Source: Candidatus Daviesbacteria bacterium RIFCSPHIGHO2_02_FULL_39_12 (GTDB lineage: Bacteria; Patescibacteriota; Microgenomatia; Daviesbacterales; UBA10151). From it: a stretch of 26,710 nt of DNA. The stretch spans positions 1-26,710 of the forward strand of contig MFCX01000023.1 of the NCBI GenBank assembly GCA_001777055.1, given 5' to 3'. Position numbers and translations under genes: made by a program. The notes under the pieces are model-generated. The model did no database searches. It was not told the origin of the DNA and was given only the letters and a program-made list of their open reading frames with translations. Shown piece by piece: positions 16,098-23,794 of the stretch. Position 1 is the first letter of the stretch, and each line of letters starts with the position of its first letter.

Positions 16098-17795
16098 ATG
16101 GTGAAACAACAGCTATTAGAGGATATAAAAAAGGCAGTAGAGGAATTAGACTATCCCACAACTGATATAGTTTTATCTATTCCTAAAAATCCTCAGTTTG
16201 GAGACTATACTATGAATTTGGCCTTACAGCTTGCTAAAGTAAAGCTTACAGGTGATAAGCAGTCACCGAGAGAAATTGCTGATGAAATAGTGACTAGAGT
16301 CAAGAATCTAGAGTCTAGTAAAAAGTACCTTGCAAGAGTCGAAGTGGCCGGCGCCGGATTTATCAATTTTTTTATAAAAGATGAGCAGTTATTAAAAAAT
16401 ACTAACAATTTAGATAGTTTGCCAAAATCAAAGACTTCAAAAAAGATCCTGGTTGAGTATGGCCATGTTAACCCTTTAAAAGAAATTCACATTGGGCATT
16501 TACGCACCTTTATTTTAGGAGAAAGCTTAAGCCGAATTCTTGAAGCTTTGGATAATCAAGTTTTTAGAGCAAATTATCAAGGTGATATCGGCTTACATAT
16601 AGCCAAAGCTATTTGGGGAATTGAACAGCTAGGTTTGCCTACGGGTGAACTCAATTTAGAGGAAAAAGCTCAATTTTTAGGTAAGGCTTATGCTAAAGGT
16701 AATACCGTTTATGAGGAAGATCCTAATTTTAAAAAAGAAATAGATCAAATAAATGTCAGGCTTTACCAAAAAGATCCAAACTTGCAGGAGATTTATATTT
16801 TGGCCAGAACCTGGAGTTTGGAGTATTTTGAGCCTATTTATGTTCTTTTGGGAGTTAAATATGACGCTCTCTTTTTTGAGAGTGAGGTTTTTGAGAGAGG
16901 AAAGCAGATAGTATTTCAAAATATTGGCAAAGTATTTGAAGAAAATAACGGGGCAGTTATATTTCCCGGAGAAAAGTATGGCTTGCATACCAGGGTGTTT
17001 GTTACTTCTGCAGGCAATCCCACTTATGAAGGTAAAGACATGGGTTTAGCTGAGGCAGAATATAAGGTTTTTAATTACGATAATTCCATCCATGTTGTGG
17101 CTTCTGAGCAGGAGGGGTATTTCCGGGTAATTATTAAGGCAATAGAGTTACTGTTTCCATATTTAAAAGGCAAAAAATATCACTTATCTTATGGTTTAGT
17201 GGATTTAAAAGAAGGCAAAATGTCATCCCGGACAGGGAATGTGGTAACTGTAGATGATTTAGTGTCTGTGGTCTCGGAAAAGGTCAGAGAGATAATAAAA
17301 TCAAACAGATTAGAAGTAGATCAAACTATAGTAAAACAAGTGGCCCTGGGGGCAATTAAGTTTGCTTATTTGAAGTTTTCCCCCAGACCGAATATGGTAT
17401 TTGATTTAGAAGAGTCAGTATCCTTGGATGGAGACAGCGGTCCTTACATTCAATATACTCATGCCAGAATTCAATCTGTTCTAAAAAAATCCACCTCCGG
17501 GGAGTCAAAGCCCATCCCGGAGGTAAAGCTTGCGCCGGACAAACTGGAAAGGTTAGTTTTGAGACATTTAATATATTTTCCGGAAGCGGTAGAGGAAGCA
17601 GCCAGCCAAAGTCATCCTAATTTGATAGCTACCTATTTGTTGGAATTGTCAAGACTATATAATTTATTTTATCAGGAGTGCAGGATTATTGGATCAGAGA
17701 AAGAAGCCTTTCGGCTGAAATTATCCGGTGAAGTAGGCAAGGTATTAAAAAAAGGCCTTTATCTTTTGGGGATTGAGAGTCCTGAAAGGATGTGA
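16098..17795 (+). CDS. argS: Arginyl-tRNA synthetase
   Basis: The 565-residue class I synthetase charges tRNA-Arg. The N-terminal additional domain (NPQFGDYTMNLALQLAK) is followed by the HIGH motif HIGH (131-134) in NPLKEIHIGHLRTF. LKEGKMSSRTGNVV carries the KMSKS equivalent, and DSGPYIQYTHAR precedes the C-terminal anticodon-binding DALR domain. Length is normal. In the N-terminal domain the bases 16291-16320 (ACTAGAGTCAAGAATCTAGA...) are the same repeat word found between genes at 18825-18890, here read in frame as TRVKNLESS. It ends in TGA. Confidence 0.97.
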   Translation: MVKQQLLEDIKKAVEELDYPTTDIVLSIPKNPQFGDYTMNLALQLAKVKLTGDKQSPREIADEIVTRVKNLESSKKYLARVEVAGAGFINFFIKDEQLLKNTNNLDSLPKSKTSKKILVEYGHVNPLKEIHIGHLRTFILGESLSRILEALDNQVFRANYQGDIGLHIAKAIWGIEQLGLPTGELNLEEKAQFLGKAYAKGNTVYEEDPNFKKEIDQINVRLYQKDPNLQEIYILARTWSLEYFEPIYVLLGVKYDALFFESEVFERGKQIVFQNIGKVFEENNGAVIFPGEKYGLHTRVFVTSAGNPTYEGKDMGLAEAEYKVFNYDNSIHVVASEQEGYFRVIIKAIELLFPYLKGKKYHLSYGLVDLKEGKMSSRTGNVVTVDDLVSVVSEKVREIIKSNRLEVDQTIVKQVALGAIKFAYLKFSPRPNMVFDLEESVSLDGDSGPYIQYTHARIQSVLKKSTSGESKPIPEVKLAPDKLERLVLRHLIYFPEAVEEAASQSHPNLIATYLLELSRLYNLFYQECRIIGSEKEAFRLKLSGEVGKVLKKGLYLLGIESPERM

Positions 17796-17803
17796 CGCAG
17801 AGT

Positions 17804-17842
17804 GTCATCCCGTACCCGCTTCGCGAAGCGAGCGGGAATGAC
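17804..17842. repeat. Palindromic element (GTCATCCCG...CGGGAATGAC)
   Basis: The outer arms GTCATCCCG and CGGGAATGAC enclose GCTTCGCGAAGC. It is the intergenic counterpart of the element found in frame at 24188-24256. A partial GGAATGACAG copy follows (17853-17862). Confidence 0.8.
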
Positions 17843-17869
17843 AGTGGAAATCCGGAATGACAGAAGAAT

Positions 17870-18820
17870 ATGTTTAAAAGACATTATCAAAAAAGATCTA
17901 CTAATCCATTGTTTGTTATATTTAGACTTAGTTTGAGTCTAATTATGTTTGCAGTACTTTTTATAGGCGCCTATGCTGCTTATAAACATTTCTCCGGTTT
18001 GGATCCTTTAAAAGTTGATCCCCAAGTTTTAGTTAATACTATTTTGAGAACTGAAAAATTGGATAAATTAAGCAAAATGTTACCTTCTCAAGAGAGTAAT
18101 ATACTATTTCAGTTTTTACTGGTGGCTGATTCGCATAATGACAATGCTAATTTAAAAAAAGCCATTTCCCAAGCAAAGCAAGCTTACCCGGATCTGCAAT
18201 TTATTATCGGACTTGGTGATTATACTGATGTTGGGACTAAAGAAGAGTTAAAAAAGGCGAAAAATGAGTTTGATTTATCTAATTTGAGGTATTTTTTACT
18301 GGTTGGTGATCATGACCTTTGGGATGCCAGAAATAGAGAGTTAGTTGCTACCTCTAATTTTAAAGAAGTTTTTGGTTTATCGTATCAATCTTTCACTTTC
18401 AAAGACTTTAGGTTTATACTCTTAAATAATGCCGATAATTATTTGGGAATAGAAGGGGACCAGCAGGAGTGGATTGCCTTAGAATTGGATAAAGCCAAGA
18501 TTGATGGAGCTAAAGGCATATTCATATTTGTGCATGAGCCTTTATTTCATCCGTCCTCGGAACATGTGATGGGCAGTGTGGAAAGTAAATTAAAATTACA
18601 AGCCAAAAGCTTAATATTTCAACTTAAAGCGGTGGGAGTATTGAAGATTTTTGCCGGAGATATTCATTATTTCAGCGAGTATGAGGAGCCGGAAACAAAA
18701 CTTTCTATGGTGACAGCGGGAGCAGTAGGAATTGCCAGAAATCCTCAATCTCCCAGGTTTGCAGTAGTGAGTGTTAGGGAAGATGGCTCAACTAAAATGG
18801 AAGATGTGGAAATCAAATAA
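17870..18820 (+). CDS. Membrane-anchored calcineurin-like metallophosphoesterase
   Basis: The 316-residue protein has one membrane helix (about 17-37) and an outside catalytic domain. The metal-site motifs are in order: DSH (87-89), GLGDYTD (115-120), VGDHD (145-149, where GNHD is usual, so the Asn is replaced by Asp), FVHEPLFHP, and GDIHYFSEY. This family cleaves phosphoester bonds using two metal ions. Topology suggests it acts outside the membrane, for instance on lipid or cell-wall phosphates, but the substrate is unknown. Between argS and ndk; both intergenic gaps are filled with repeats. Confidence 0.85.
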   Translation: MFKRHYQKRSTNPLFVIFRLSLSLIMFAVLFIGAYAAYKHFSGLDPLKVDPQVLVNTILRTEKLDKLSKMLPSQESNILFQFLLVADSHNDNANLKKAISQAKQAYPDLQFIIGLGDYTDVGTKEELKKAKNEFDLSNLRYFLLVGDHDLWDARNRELVATSNFKEVFGLSYQSFTFKDFRFILLNNADNYLGIEGDQQEWIALELDKAKIDGAKGIFIFVHEPLFHPSSEHVMGSVESKLKLQAKSLIFQLKAVGVLKIFAGDIHYFSEYEEPETKLSMVTAGAVGIARNPQSPRFAVVSVREDGSTKMEDVEIK

Positions 18821-18821
18821 G

Positions 18822-18892
18822 AGTCTAGTCGCTAGAGTCTAGAATCTAGGAAAAATTACTAGACTCTTGACTCTAGATTCTAGTCACTACTT
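18822..18892. repeat. CTAGA/AGTCTAG-type repeat cluster
   Basis: Words such as AGTCTAG, CTAGAATCTAG and CTAGATTCTAG form several overlapping inverted repeats upstream of ndk. The same words appear in frame in argS (16291-16320). Confidence 0.65.
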
Positions 18893-18896
18893 ACAT

Positions 18897-18902
18897 TATA
18901 AT
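18897..18902 (+). promoter_or_regulatory. -10 box of ndk
   Basis: A perfect TATAAT ends 8 bases before ATG 18911. TTGACT at 18867 is too far away (24-base spacer). Leaderless start inferred. Confidence 0.5.
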
Positions 18903-18910
18903 ACTTTGAT

Positions 18911-19414
18911 ATGTTACAGCAAACATTAATCCTACTTAAGCCTGATGCGGTTGAAAAAAATCTAACAGAGGAGATCATTAGAAGATATCAAGCAGCAGGG
19001 CTTAAAGTGGTGAAACGGAAAAAAATAATGGCCCCGCTTGAAATAGTTGAGAAGCACTATCCCATGAATCCGGATTATTTGCGTTCCATTGGCGAGAAAA
19101 CCATTGCCGCCGGTCAAAAAGTAAAATCAGCTGAAGATCAGGGTAGAAAAGTAGTAACTTGGCTCAGAAAATTTATTACCTCCGGCCCTATTGCAGTCTT
19201 GCTTTTAGAAGGGGAAGATGCTGTGGTAGTTGCCCGTAAGACCACCGGCTTTACAGATCCTTCATCTGCGGATAAAGGGACAATCAGGGGGGATTTGGGT
19301 ACTGATTCTATTCTAATAGCCAATAAAGAAGAAAGACCTGTTTGGAACTTGATTCATGCCTCAGGATCTTTAGCAGAAGCGGAACATGAAATCAAGCTGT
19401 GGTTTGGAGATTAG
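18911..19414 (+). CDS. ndk: Nucleoside diphosphate kinase
   Basis: The 167-residue protein transfers phosphate between nucleoside di- and triphosphates. TLILLKPDAVEKNL (5-18) is the opening signature; GFTDPSSADKGTIRGDLG (113-130) and NLIHASGSLAEAEHEI (146-161) hold the phospho-accepting His149. An extra segment of about 25 residues after HYPMNPDYL (about 57-85) makes it longer than the usual 140. Comparable insertions occur in some archaeal and CPR enzymes. Confidence 0.95.
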   Translation: MLQQTLILLKPDAVEKNLTEEIIRRYQAAGLKVVKRKKIMAPLEIVEKHYPMNPDYLRSIGEKTIAAGQKVKSAEDQGRKVVTWLRKFITSGPIAVLLLEGEDAVVVARKTTGFTDPSSADKGTIRGDLGTDSILIANKEERPVWNLIHASGSLAEAEHEIKLWFGD

Positions 19415-19423
19415 TTCAGGTTT

Positions 19424-19451
19424 AGCCTCGCAAGGTCTCACCTTGCGTGCG
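19424..19451. repeat. REP-like palindrome, copy 5 (flanks reversed)
   Basis: CGCAAGG and CCTTGCG pair around TCTCA. The flanks are TAGCCT on the left and TGCGTAA on the right, the reverse of copies 2-4, yet the loop reads TCTCA rather than TGAGA. Confidence 0.8.
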
Positions 19452-19456
19452 TAATG

Positions 19457-19528
19457 TCGGGGACGAGGGAATTGGACCCTCTGCCTCTCGGACCCGAACC
19501 GAGCGGTCTACCGATGACCTAGTCCCCG
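19457..19528 (-). tRNA. tRNA-Pro (anticodon CGG)
   Basis: The minus strand folds as a full cloverleaf of 72 bases. The acceptor CGGGGAC/GTCCCCG is perfect, and the D-stem is GGTC/GACC. The anticodon arm is CTCGG-TTCGGGT-CCGAG (anticodon CGG, G37), and the T-arm is GAGGG-TCCAATT-CCCTC. The discriminator is A. CCA is not encoded. Confidence 0.93.
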
Positions 19529-19573
19529 AGACTTAAATTATACCTCTATAAATGTTAAAATTATATAGCTTGA

Positions 19574-19647
19574 GCCGTCGTAGCTCACCGGATTAGAGCA
19601 AGCCCGTCCTAAGGGTTAGGCAGGAGGTTCGATTCCTCTCGACGGCG
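19574..19647 (+). tRNA. tRNA-Arg (anticodon CCT)
   Basis: The cloverleaf of 74 bases has acceptor GCCGTCG/CGACGGC and D-stem GCTC/GAGC. The anticodon arm is AGCCC-GTCCTAA-GGGTT (anticodon CCT, A37), and the T-arm is GGAGG-TTCGATT-CCTCT. The discriminator is G. CCA is not encoded. The sortase ATG follows 8 bases after its end, so both may share a transcript. Confidence 0.93.
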
Positions 19648-19654
19648 CTATCAA

Positions 19655-20329
19655 ATGTCCAAACGTTTCAAACTAATTCTGGGTGTTAGATTCTTGGGTT
19701 ACTTTTTATTCTTTATCGGCTTGATTGCCGTTGTTTTTATGTTAGGCCCCTTAGTTCAAACAGAATTGAGATACAGGTTGGATAAAGCATTTAGAGTTAA
19801 AAGAACAATCGCCAACATTACAACTTCCGCTGAAAATGATGGTCCCGCAACTTTTGACAAAATTCAGTCTTTGGAAAATCAAATCGTGCCGGTTTCAACA
19901 GAGTATGGTATAGTAATCGAGAAAATCAATGCCAATGCCAGAATTATTCCGAATGTTAATCCAGCCAATGAGAATGAATATGTATCAGCCTTAACTCAGG
20001 GGGTGGCTGAAGCTTTAGGTTCCACCCCGCCCGGACAGCAGGGTAATTTGTATCTTTTTTCCCACTCAACCGATGCACCCTGGAATATTGTCCGCTACAA
20101 TGCCATTTTTTATTTATTGAGAGAACTTGGGGCCGGGGATAGGGTAATCATTTTTTATCAAAATAAAAGGTATGATTATATAGTTTTTGACAAGCTGGTA
20201 GTTTCACCAACTGATGTTTCGTATTTGACCAATCGTTATAACGAACCTGTTTTGACTTTACAAACCTGTGATCCGCCGGGAACATTACTGAATAGGTTAA
20301 TTGTGAGAGCAAAACTGGTTAATAGTTAA
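19655..20329 (+). CDS. Sortase (membrane-anchored transpeptidase)
   Basis: The 224-residue protein has an N-terminal membrane helix (about 12-32) and a sortase domain from about residue 83. The catalytic residues are present: His137 in LYLFSHSTD, Cys205 in TLQTCDPPGT, and Arg214 in LLNRLIVRA. Sortases cut a C-terminal sorting signal and join the protein to the cell wall or to another protein. No LPxTG-type substrate is seen in the window, but the two surface proteins at the right edge and the fibre at the left edge are incomplete or candidates. It starts right after tRNA-Arg with no Shine-Dalgarno. Confidence 0.92.
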   Translation: MSKRFKLILGVRFLGYFLFFIGLIAVVFMLGPLVQTELRYRLDKAFRVKRTIANITTSAENDGPATFDKIQSLENQIVPVSTEYGIVIEKINANARIIPNVNPANENEYVSALTQGVAEALGSTPPGQQGNLYLFSHSTDAPWNIVRYNAIFYLLRELGAGDRVIIFYQNKRYDYIVFDKLVVSPTDVSYLTNRYNEPVLTLQTCDPPGTLLNRLIVRAKLVNS

Positions 20330-20358
20330 GTTACTTAAGTGACTTAAGTTACTTAAGA
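20327..20358. repeat. CTTAAG-type palindromic repeat
   Basis: TTACTTAAG, TGACTTAAG and TTACTTAAG occur in tandem after the sortase stop, matching the word family at 7681-7716. Confidence 0.6.
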
Positions 20359-20362
20359 TGAT

Positions 20363-21508
20363 ATGATTAAGACTATGTCTAAAAGATTTATCATTACTAT
20401 AGTTACTTTAGTTATCATTGCCATAGCAGCAGGGGCGGCTATTTTTTTTGCCAAAGGCTATACTTTTTCCACTAAAGAAAAAAGGATTGTTGGCACAGGT
20501 ATAATTACTATAACTTCTCAACCCGATTCGGCCTCTGTTTTCATTGATGGGCACTTAACTACAGCCACCAATGCCACTATTTCTTCTTTGGCTCCCAAGG
20601 ACTATTCCATTAAAGTGGTCAAAGAAGGTTTTATTCCTTGGGAAAAACAGGTTAGTGTTAAAGAAGGGTTAGTGAGCGAGCTTAAAATAACCCTTTTCCC
20701 GGCTATCCCCACTATTTATCCTTTAACCTTTAATGGTGTCTCGAATCCGGTTTTATCCCCTGATGAAACAAAATTTGCCTACATAGTTGCGGGTGCTAAT
20801 TTAACCGGTTCAGCTGCTAAAAAGGCAGGAGTTTGGATATGGACCATGAGCAATAATCAGCCGATTGCCTTTACCAGGTCTTCCGAGCCGCATCAAATTG
20901 CCACCAATTCTATAGCAGATTTTTCCAAGGCTGCTTTGAGATGGTCTGCAGATTCAAAACAGATTCTGGCTACAGTTGGGGAAAATAATTATCTTTTAGA
21001 TGCTGACAAATTAAATGAGAATCCAAAGGACATTACCCCTATGCTTTCTGCTACTTTAAAATCCTGGGAAGATGACAAAAAAGTCAAAGATGAGTTAAGT
21101 ATACAAAGTATCAAGGATGCAAAATTTAAAAAAATTGCCTCGGATTCTGCTTTTTTGCGTTGGTCACCGGATGCCACCAGATTTATGGCCCGCCTGCCGG
21201 ACGGGCAGGCAAAAAAAGACACAAGCTTAGATATTAGGGTATATGATTTAGATGAGGGGAAAGATTATTTATTGCCTTCCGCCAAATTCTATAATTGGCT
21301 GCCGGATTCAAAACATATCATATTGATTGAGGAGAAAAGCATATCTCTGGTTGATTTTGACGGGAGTAATAAAGCGGTTATATATGCGGGAAGTTTTTTG
21401 GATGATTTTGTGGTGCCTTGGCCGGATTCCTCAAGACTTGTGATAGTCAGTTCTTTTCCTACTCCCACAGCATCAGAGCCGAATCTGTATGGAATTAACT
21501 TAAGGTGA
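20363..21508 (+). CDS. Membrane-anchored PEGA-domain protein with a beta-propeller-like C-terminal part
   Basis: The 381-residue protein has a membrane helix (about 9-30) and a PEGA domain (GIITITSQPDSASVFIDG onward, about 46-112). The rest is a WD40/TolB-like repeat region with segments such as LSPDETKFAYIV, LRWSADSKQIL, LRWSPDATRFMA and NWLPDSKHIIL. PEGA domains are common in surface-layer-associated proteins. The function is unknown. A start at ATG 20375 fits the local pattern better, because TATGAT (20362-20367) ends 7 bases before it. A GC-rich hairpin (21192-21210) is read in frame as part of RLPDGQAKK. Confidence 0.8.
   Translation: MIKTMSKRFIITIVTLVIIAIAAGAAIFFAKGYTFSTKEKRIVGTGIITITSQPDSASVFIDGHLTTATNATISSLAPKDYSIKVVKEGFIPWEKQVSVKEGLVSELKITLFPAIPTIYPLTFNGVSNPVLSPDETKFAYIVAGANLTGSAAKKAGVWIWTMSNNQPIAFTRSSEPHQIATNSIADFSKAALRWSADSKQILATVGENNYLLDADKLNENPKDITPMLSATLKSWEDDKKVKDELSIQSIKDAKFKKIASDSAFLRWSPDATRFMARLPDGQAKKDTSLDIRVYDLDEGKDYLLPSAKFYNWLPDSKHIILIEEKSISLVDFDGSNKAVIYAGSFLDDFVVPWPDSSRLVIVSSFPTPTASEPNLYGINLR
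21192..21210. repeat. GC-rich hairpin inside the PEGA gene
   Basis: GCCTGCC and GGCAGGC pair perfectly around GGACG, followed by seven A. It is coded in frame (LPDGQA). It is unlike the surrounding AT-rich codons and resembles an inserted palindromic repeat. Confidence 0.7.
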
Positions 21509-21532
21509 CACAAAGTGTCATCCAGGAATGAC
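21505..21532. repeat. Compound hairpin repeat after the PEGA gene
   Basis: GTGACACAAAGTGTCAT overlaps the stop codon, then GTCATCCAGGAATGAC forms a second short stem. Both belong to the GTCAT/ATGAC families seen elsewhere in the window. Confidence 0.6.
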
Positions 21533-21560
21533 AGAAATAGTTTGACCTATTTAGTATATC

Positions 21561-21589
21561 TTGTGACTAGGTTGTCTTGTTGTTAGAAT
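21561..21589 (+). promoter_or_regulatory. Promoter of mreB
   Basis: TTGTGA (21561-21566), a 17-base spacer and TAGAAT (21584-21589) end 6 bases before ATG 21596. The expected start site coincides with the A of the ATG (leaderless). Confidence 0.6.
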
Positions 21590-21595
21590 GGCTCC

Positions 21596-22612
21596 ATGTT
21601 CAATTTCTCCAAGCGCGTTGGTATTGATCTTGGCACGGCAAACTCCTTAGTTTATTTAGCCGGTCAGGGCATTGTTTTAAACGAACCGACTGTTGTGGCA
21701 GTTACCACTGATGACTATAGAGTACTGGCTGTAGGCAACGAGGCTAAAGAGATGTTAGGCAGGACCCCGGGTAATATTTTAGCCTCCAGGCCAATGAGGG
21801 ATGGAGTAATTGCCGACTATGTTATCACCGAAGCTATGATCCGTTATTTTTTAGATAAAGTTTGTGGTTCAAGCAGATTATTTAAACCCGAAGTGATGGT
21901 TTGTGCGCCGGCCGGTGTAACAAGCGTAGAAAAAAGGGCTCTTTTGGATGCAACTTTATCTGCCGGAGCTAAAACCGCTTTTTTAATTGATGAGCCTTTG
22001 GCAGCAGCCATTGGAGCAAAAATTCCCATAGCCAACCCTTCCGGCAATATGATTGTGGATATTGGCGGAGGCACAACTGAAGCAGCAGTAATTTGCTTGG
22101 GGGGGGTAGTTGTCCATAATTCCGTCAGGGTAGGGGGGAATAAAATTGATGAAGCCATCCAGTCATTTGTCAGAAAAAAGCACAATTTAATTATTGGGGA
22201 AAGAATGGCAGAAGATGTCAAAATCAAAATAGGTTCTGCTACTAAACTAAAACCGGTAGAATTACAAAAAACTGAAGTTAGAGGAAGAGATGCATTTTCC
22301 GGTTTACCTAGAACTGTAGAAGTTACCAGTGAAGAGGTGACAGATGCTTTGTCAGATGTGACTCAAAAGATTGTGGGAGCAGCTAAAGGGGTTTTGGAGC
22401 AAGTTCCGCCGGAACTGGCCTCTGATATTATTGATAAGGGGATTGTGATGAGCGGAGGAACGTCGCTTCTTAGGAATTTGGATAAATTGTTAACTGATTC
22501 TTTAGGGGTGCCGGTCTCATTGGCAGAAAATCCTTTGCTTTGTGTGGCTTTGGGTACAGGGATGGCTTTGGAGAATTTGGATTTATATAAGCGTAGTGTC
22601 AGCAAGCGTTAG
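21596..22612 (+). CDS. mreB: Rod-shape actin homologue MreB
   Basis: The 338-residue protein is full length. VGIDLGTANSLVYLAGQGIVLNEP (8-31) is the phosphate-1 loop of the actin fold, MIVDIGGGTTEAAVICLGG is phosphate-2, and GIVMSGGTSLLRNLDKLL is the adenosine loop. MreB polymerises under the membrane and directs wall synthesis. Here it is followed 6 bases later by a glycosyltransferase, and then by a second one, consistent with a wall or envelope polysaccharide context. Confidence 0.96.
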   Translation: MFNFSKRVGIDLGTANSLVYLAGQGIVLNEPTVVAVTTDDYRVLAVGNEAKEMLGRTPGNILASRPMRDGVIADYVITEAMIRYFLDKVCGSSRLFKPEVMVCAPAGVTSVEKRALLDATLSAGAKTAFLIDEPLAAAIGAKIPIANPSGNMIVDIGGGTTEAAVICLGGVVVHNSVRVGGNKIDEAIQSFVRKKHNLIIGERMAEDVKIKIGSATKLKPVELQKTEVRGRDAFSGLPRTVEVTSEEVTDALSDVTQKIVGAAKGVLEQVPPELASDIIDKGIVMSGGTSLLRNLDKLLTDSLGVPVSLAENPLLCVALGTGMALENLDLYKRSVSKR

Positions 22613-22618
22613 GTAACT

Positions 22619-23731
22619 ATGATTATTGGTTTTGATGGGTCCAGAGCTTTTACTTCCAGTCGTACCGGCACAGAAAATTATTCTTATCAACTTCTTAAAG
22701 CTTTAGCCAAAATTGACCGGAAAAATACCTATATTGTTTATTTAAGACCTTCTTCTCGTGATGATTGGCCCGACAATTTTCAATTTTCAATTCTCAATTT
22801 TCAATTTCTTTGGACTCAAGTTGGGTTAGCCTTGCAAACATTCAAAGATAAACTTGATGTATTGTTTGTGCCTGCTCATACTTTGCCAATCATCAGAAAG
22901 CCGGGACTAAAAACTGTAGTGACAGTGCATGATTTAGGTTCAGAATATTTACCTCAAATGCACCAGTTAAAACAAAGATTATATCTTTCTTATATGCAAA
23001 AGCATCAGCTTAAATCTGCTACGAAATTAATTGCTGTGTCAAAAGCCACCAAGGATGATTTAATAAAAAAAATTGGAATAGACGGGAAAAAGATAGAGGT
23101 AATATATGAGGGATGGGATGAAGATAAGTTCAAAGTTGATACAGTAATAAATGGTTTGAGACACTATAACCTACAACCTAAAACCTACTTTTTCTTTGTG
23201 GGAACAGTACAGCCAAGGAAGAATCTGGCTCGGCTTATTCAAGCCTACTCTATCTTTGTGGCGAAGCAATCCAGTTCGGGCAACAACCATACCAAGATGG
23301 AGCTAGTTATAATCGGCAAGAAAGGTTGGCTTTCAGATGAGATATACGGACTGCCAAAAAAGCTGGGAATAGAAGATAGAGTAAAATTTTTAGGCTATGT
23401 TCCTGATAAAGATATGCCGGCACTTTACAAAGGAGCCATAGCTTTAGTTTTTCCCTCGCTATTTGAAGGTTTTGGACTGCCAATTTTGGAGGCTCAGGTT
23501 TGCGGTTGTCCGGTGATTACTTCTAATCTTTCATCTATGCCTGAAGTAGCCGGAAAAGGAGCGGTATATGTTAATCCATACTCGGTGGATGATATAGTAG
23601 AGGGAATGTTCAAAGTTCAAAGTTCAAAGTTCAAAGTTCAAATAGTTAGAGCAGGGTATAAGAATATCAAGAGATTTAGTTGGGAAAAGTGCGCAGGGGA
23701 GACACTGAAAGTATTGGAAGGAGTAATATAA
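22619..23731 (+). CDS. GT4-family (GT-B) glycosyltransferase
   Basis: The 370-residue protein has the family layout: an N-terminal acceptor half with GFDGSRAFTSSRTGTENYSYQLL (a glycine-rich loop) and VVTVHDLGSEYLP, then the donor half with FFFVGTVQPRKNLARLIQAY and the nucleotide-sugar motif FEGFGLPILEAQVCGCPVI. It should transfer a sugar from a nucleotide donor to an envelope glycan. Two repeat words are coded in frame: CAATTTT series (about 22773-22808, NFQFSILNFQF) and a 7-base TTCAAAG tandem (23609-23643, near the C-terminus). Confidence 0.9.
   Translation: MIIGFDGSRAFTSSRTGTENYSYQLLKALAKIDRKNTYIVYLRPSSRDDWPDNFQFSILNFQFLWTQVGLALQTFKDKLDVLFVPAHTLPIIRKPGLKTVVTVHDLGSEYLPQMHQLKQRLYLSYMQKHQLKSATKLIAVSKATKDDLIKKIGIDGKKIEVIYEGWDEDKFKVDTVINGLRHYNLQPKTYFFFVGTVQPRKNLARLIQAYSIFVAKQSSSGNNHTKMELVIIGKKGWLSDEIYGLPKKLGIEDRVKFLGYVPDKDMPALYKGAIALVFPSLFEGFGLPILEAQVCGCPVITSNLSSMPEVAGKGAVYVNPYSVDDIVEGMFKVQSSKFKVQIVRAGYKNIKRFSWEKCAGETLKVLEGVI
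23609..23643 (+). repeat. 7-base tandem repeat (TTCAAAG x5) inside the GT4 gene
   Basis: Five near-perfect units give the periodic peptide FKVQSSKFKVQ. The same word type fills intergenic DNA at 3884-3910. Confidence 0.75.
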
Positions 23732-23733
23732 TT

Positions 23734-23781
23734 GTCATCCCCGATCTAATCGGGGATCTATGCGAAGCGAGCGGGAATGAC
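23734..23781. repeat. Palindromic element overlapping a possible start codon
   Basis: The outer arms are GTCATCCCC and GCGGGAATGAC, with an inner hairpin CCCCGAT-CTA-ATCGGGG. The ATG at 23777 lies inside the right arm, which makes that start doubtful for the next gene. Confidence 0.8.
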
Positions 23782-23794
23782 AAAGAAGAAATTT

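Noticed and set aside
17796..21532. Palindromic elements as rho-independent terminators
   Set aside because: The stems lack an adjacent T-run on either strand, and related copies occur inside coding frames.
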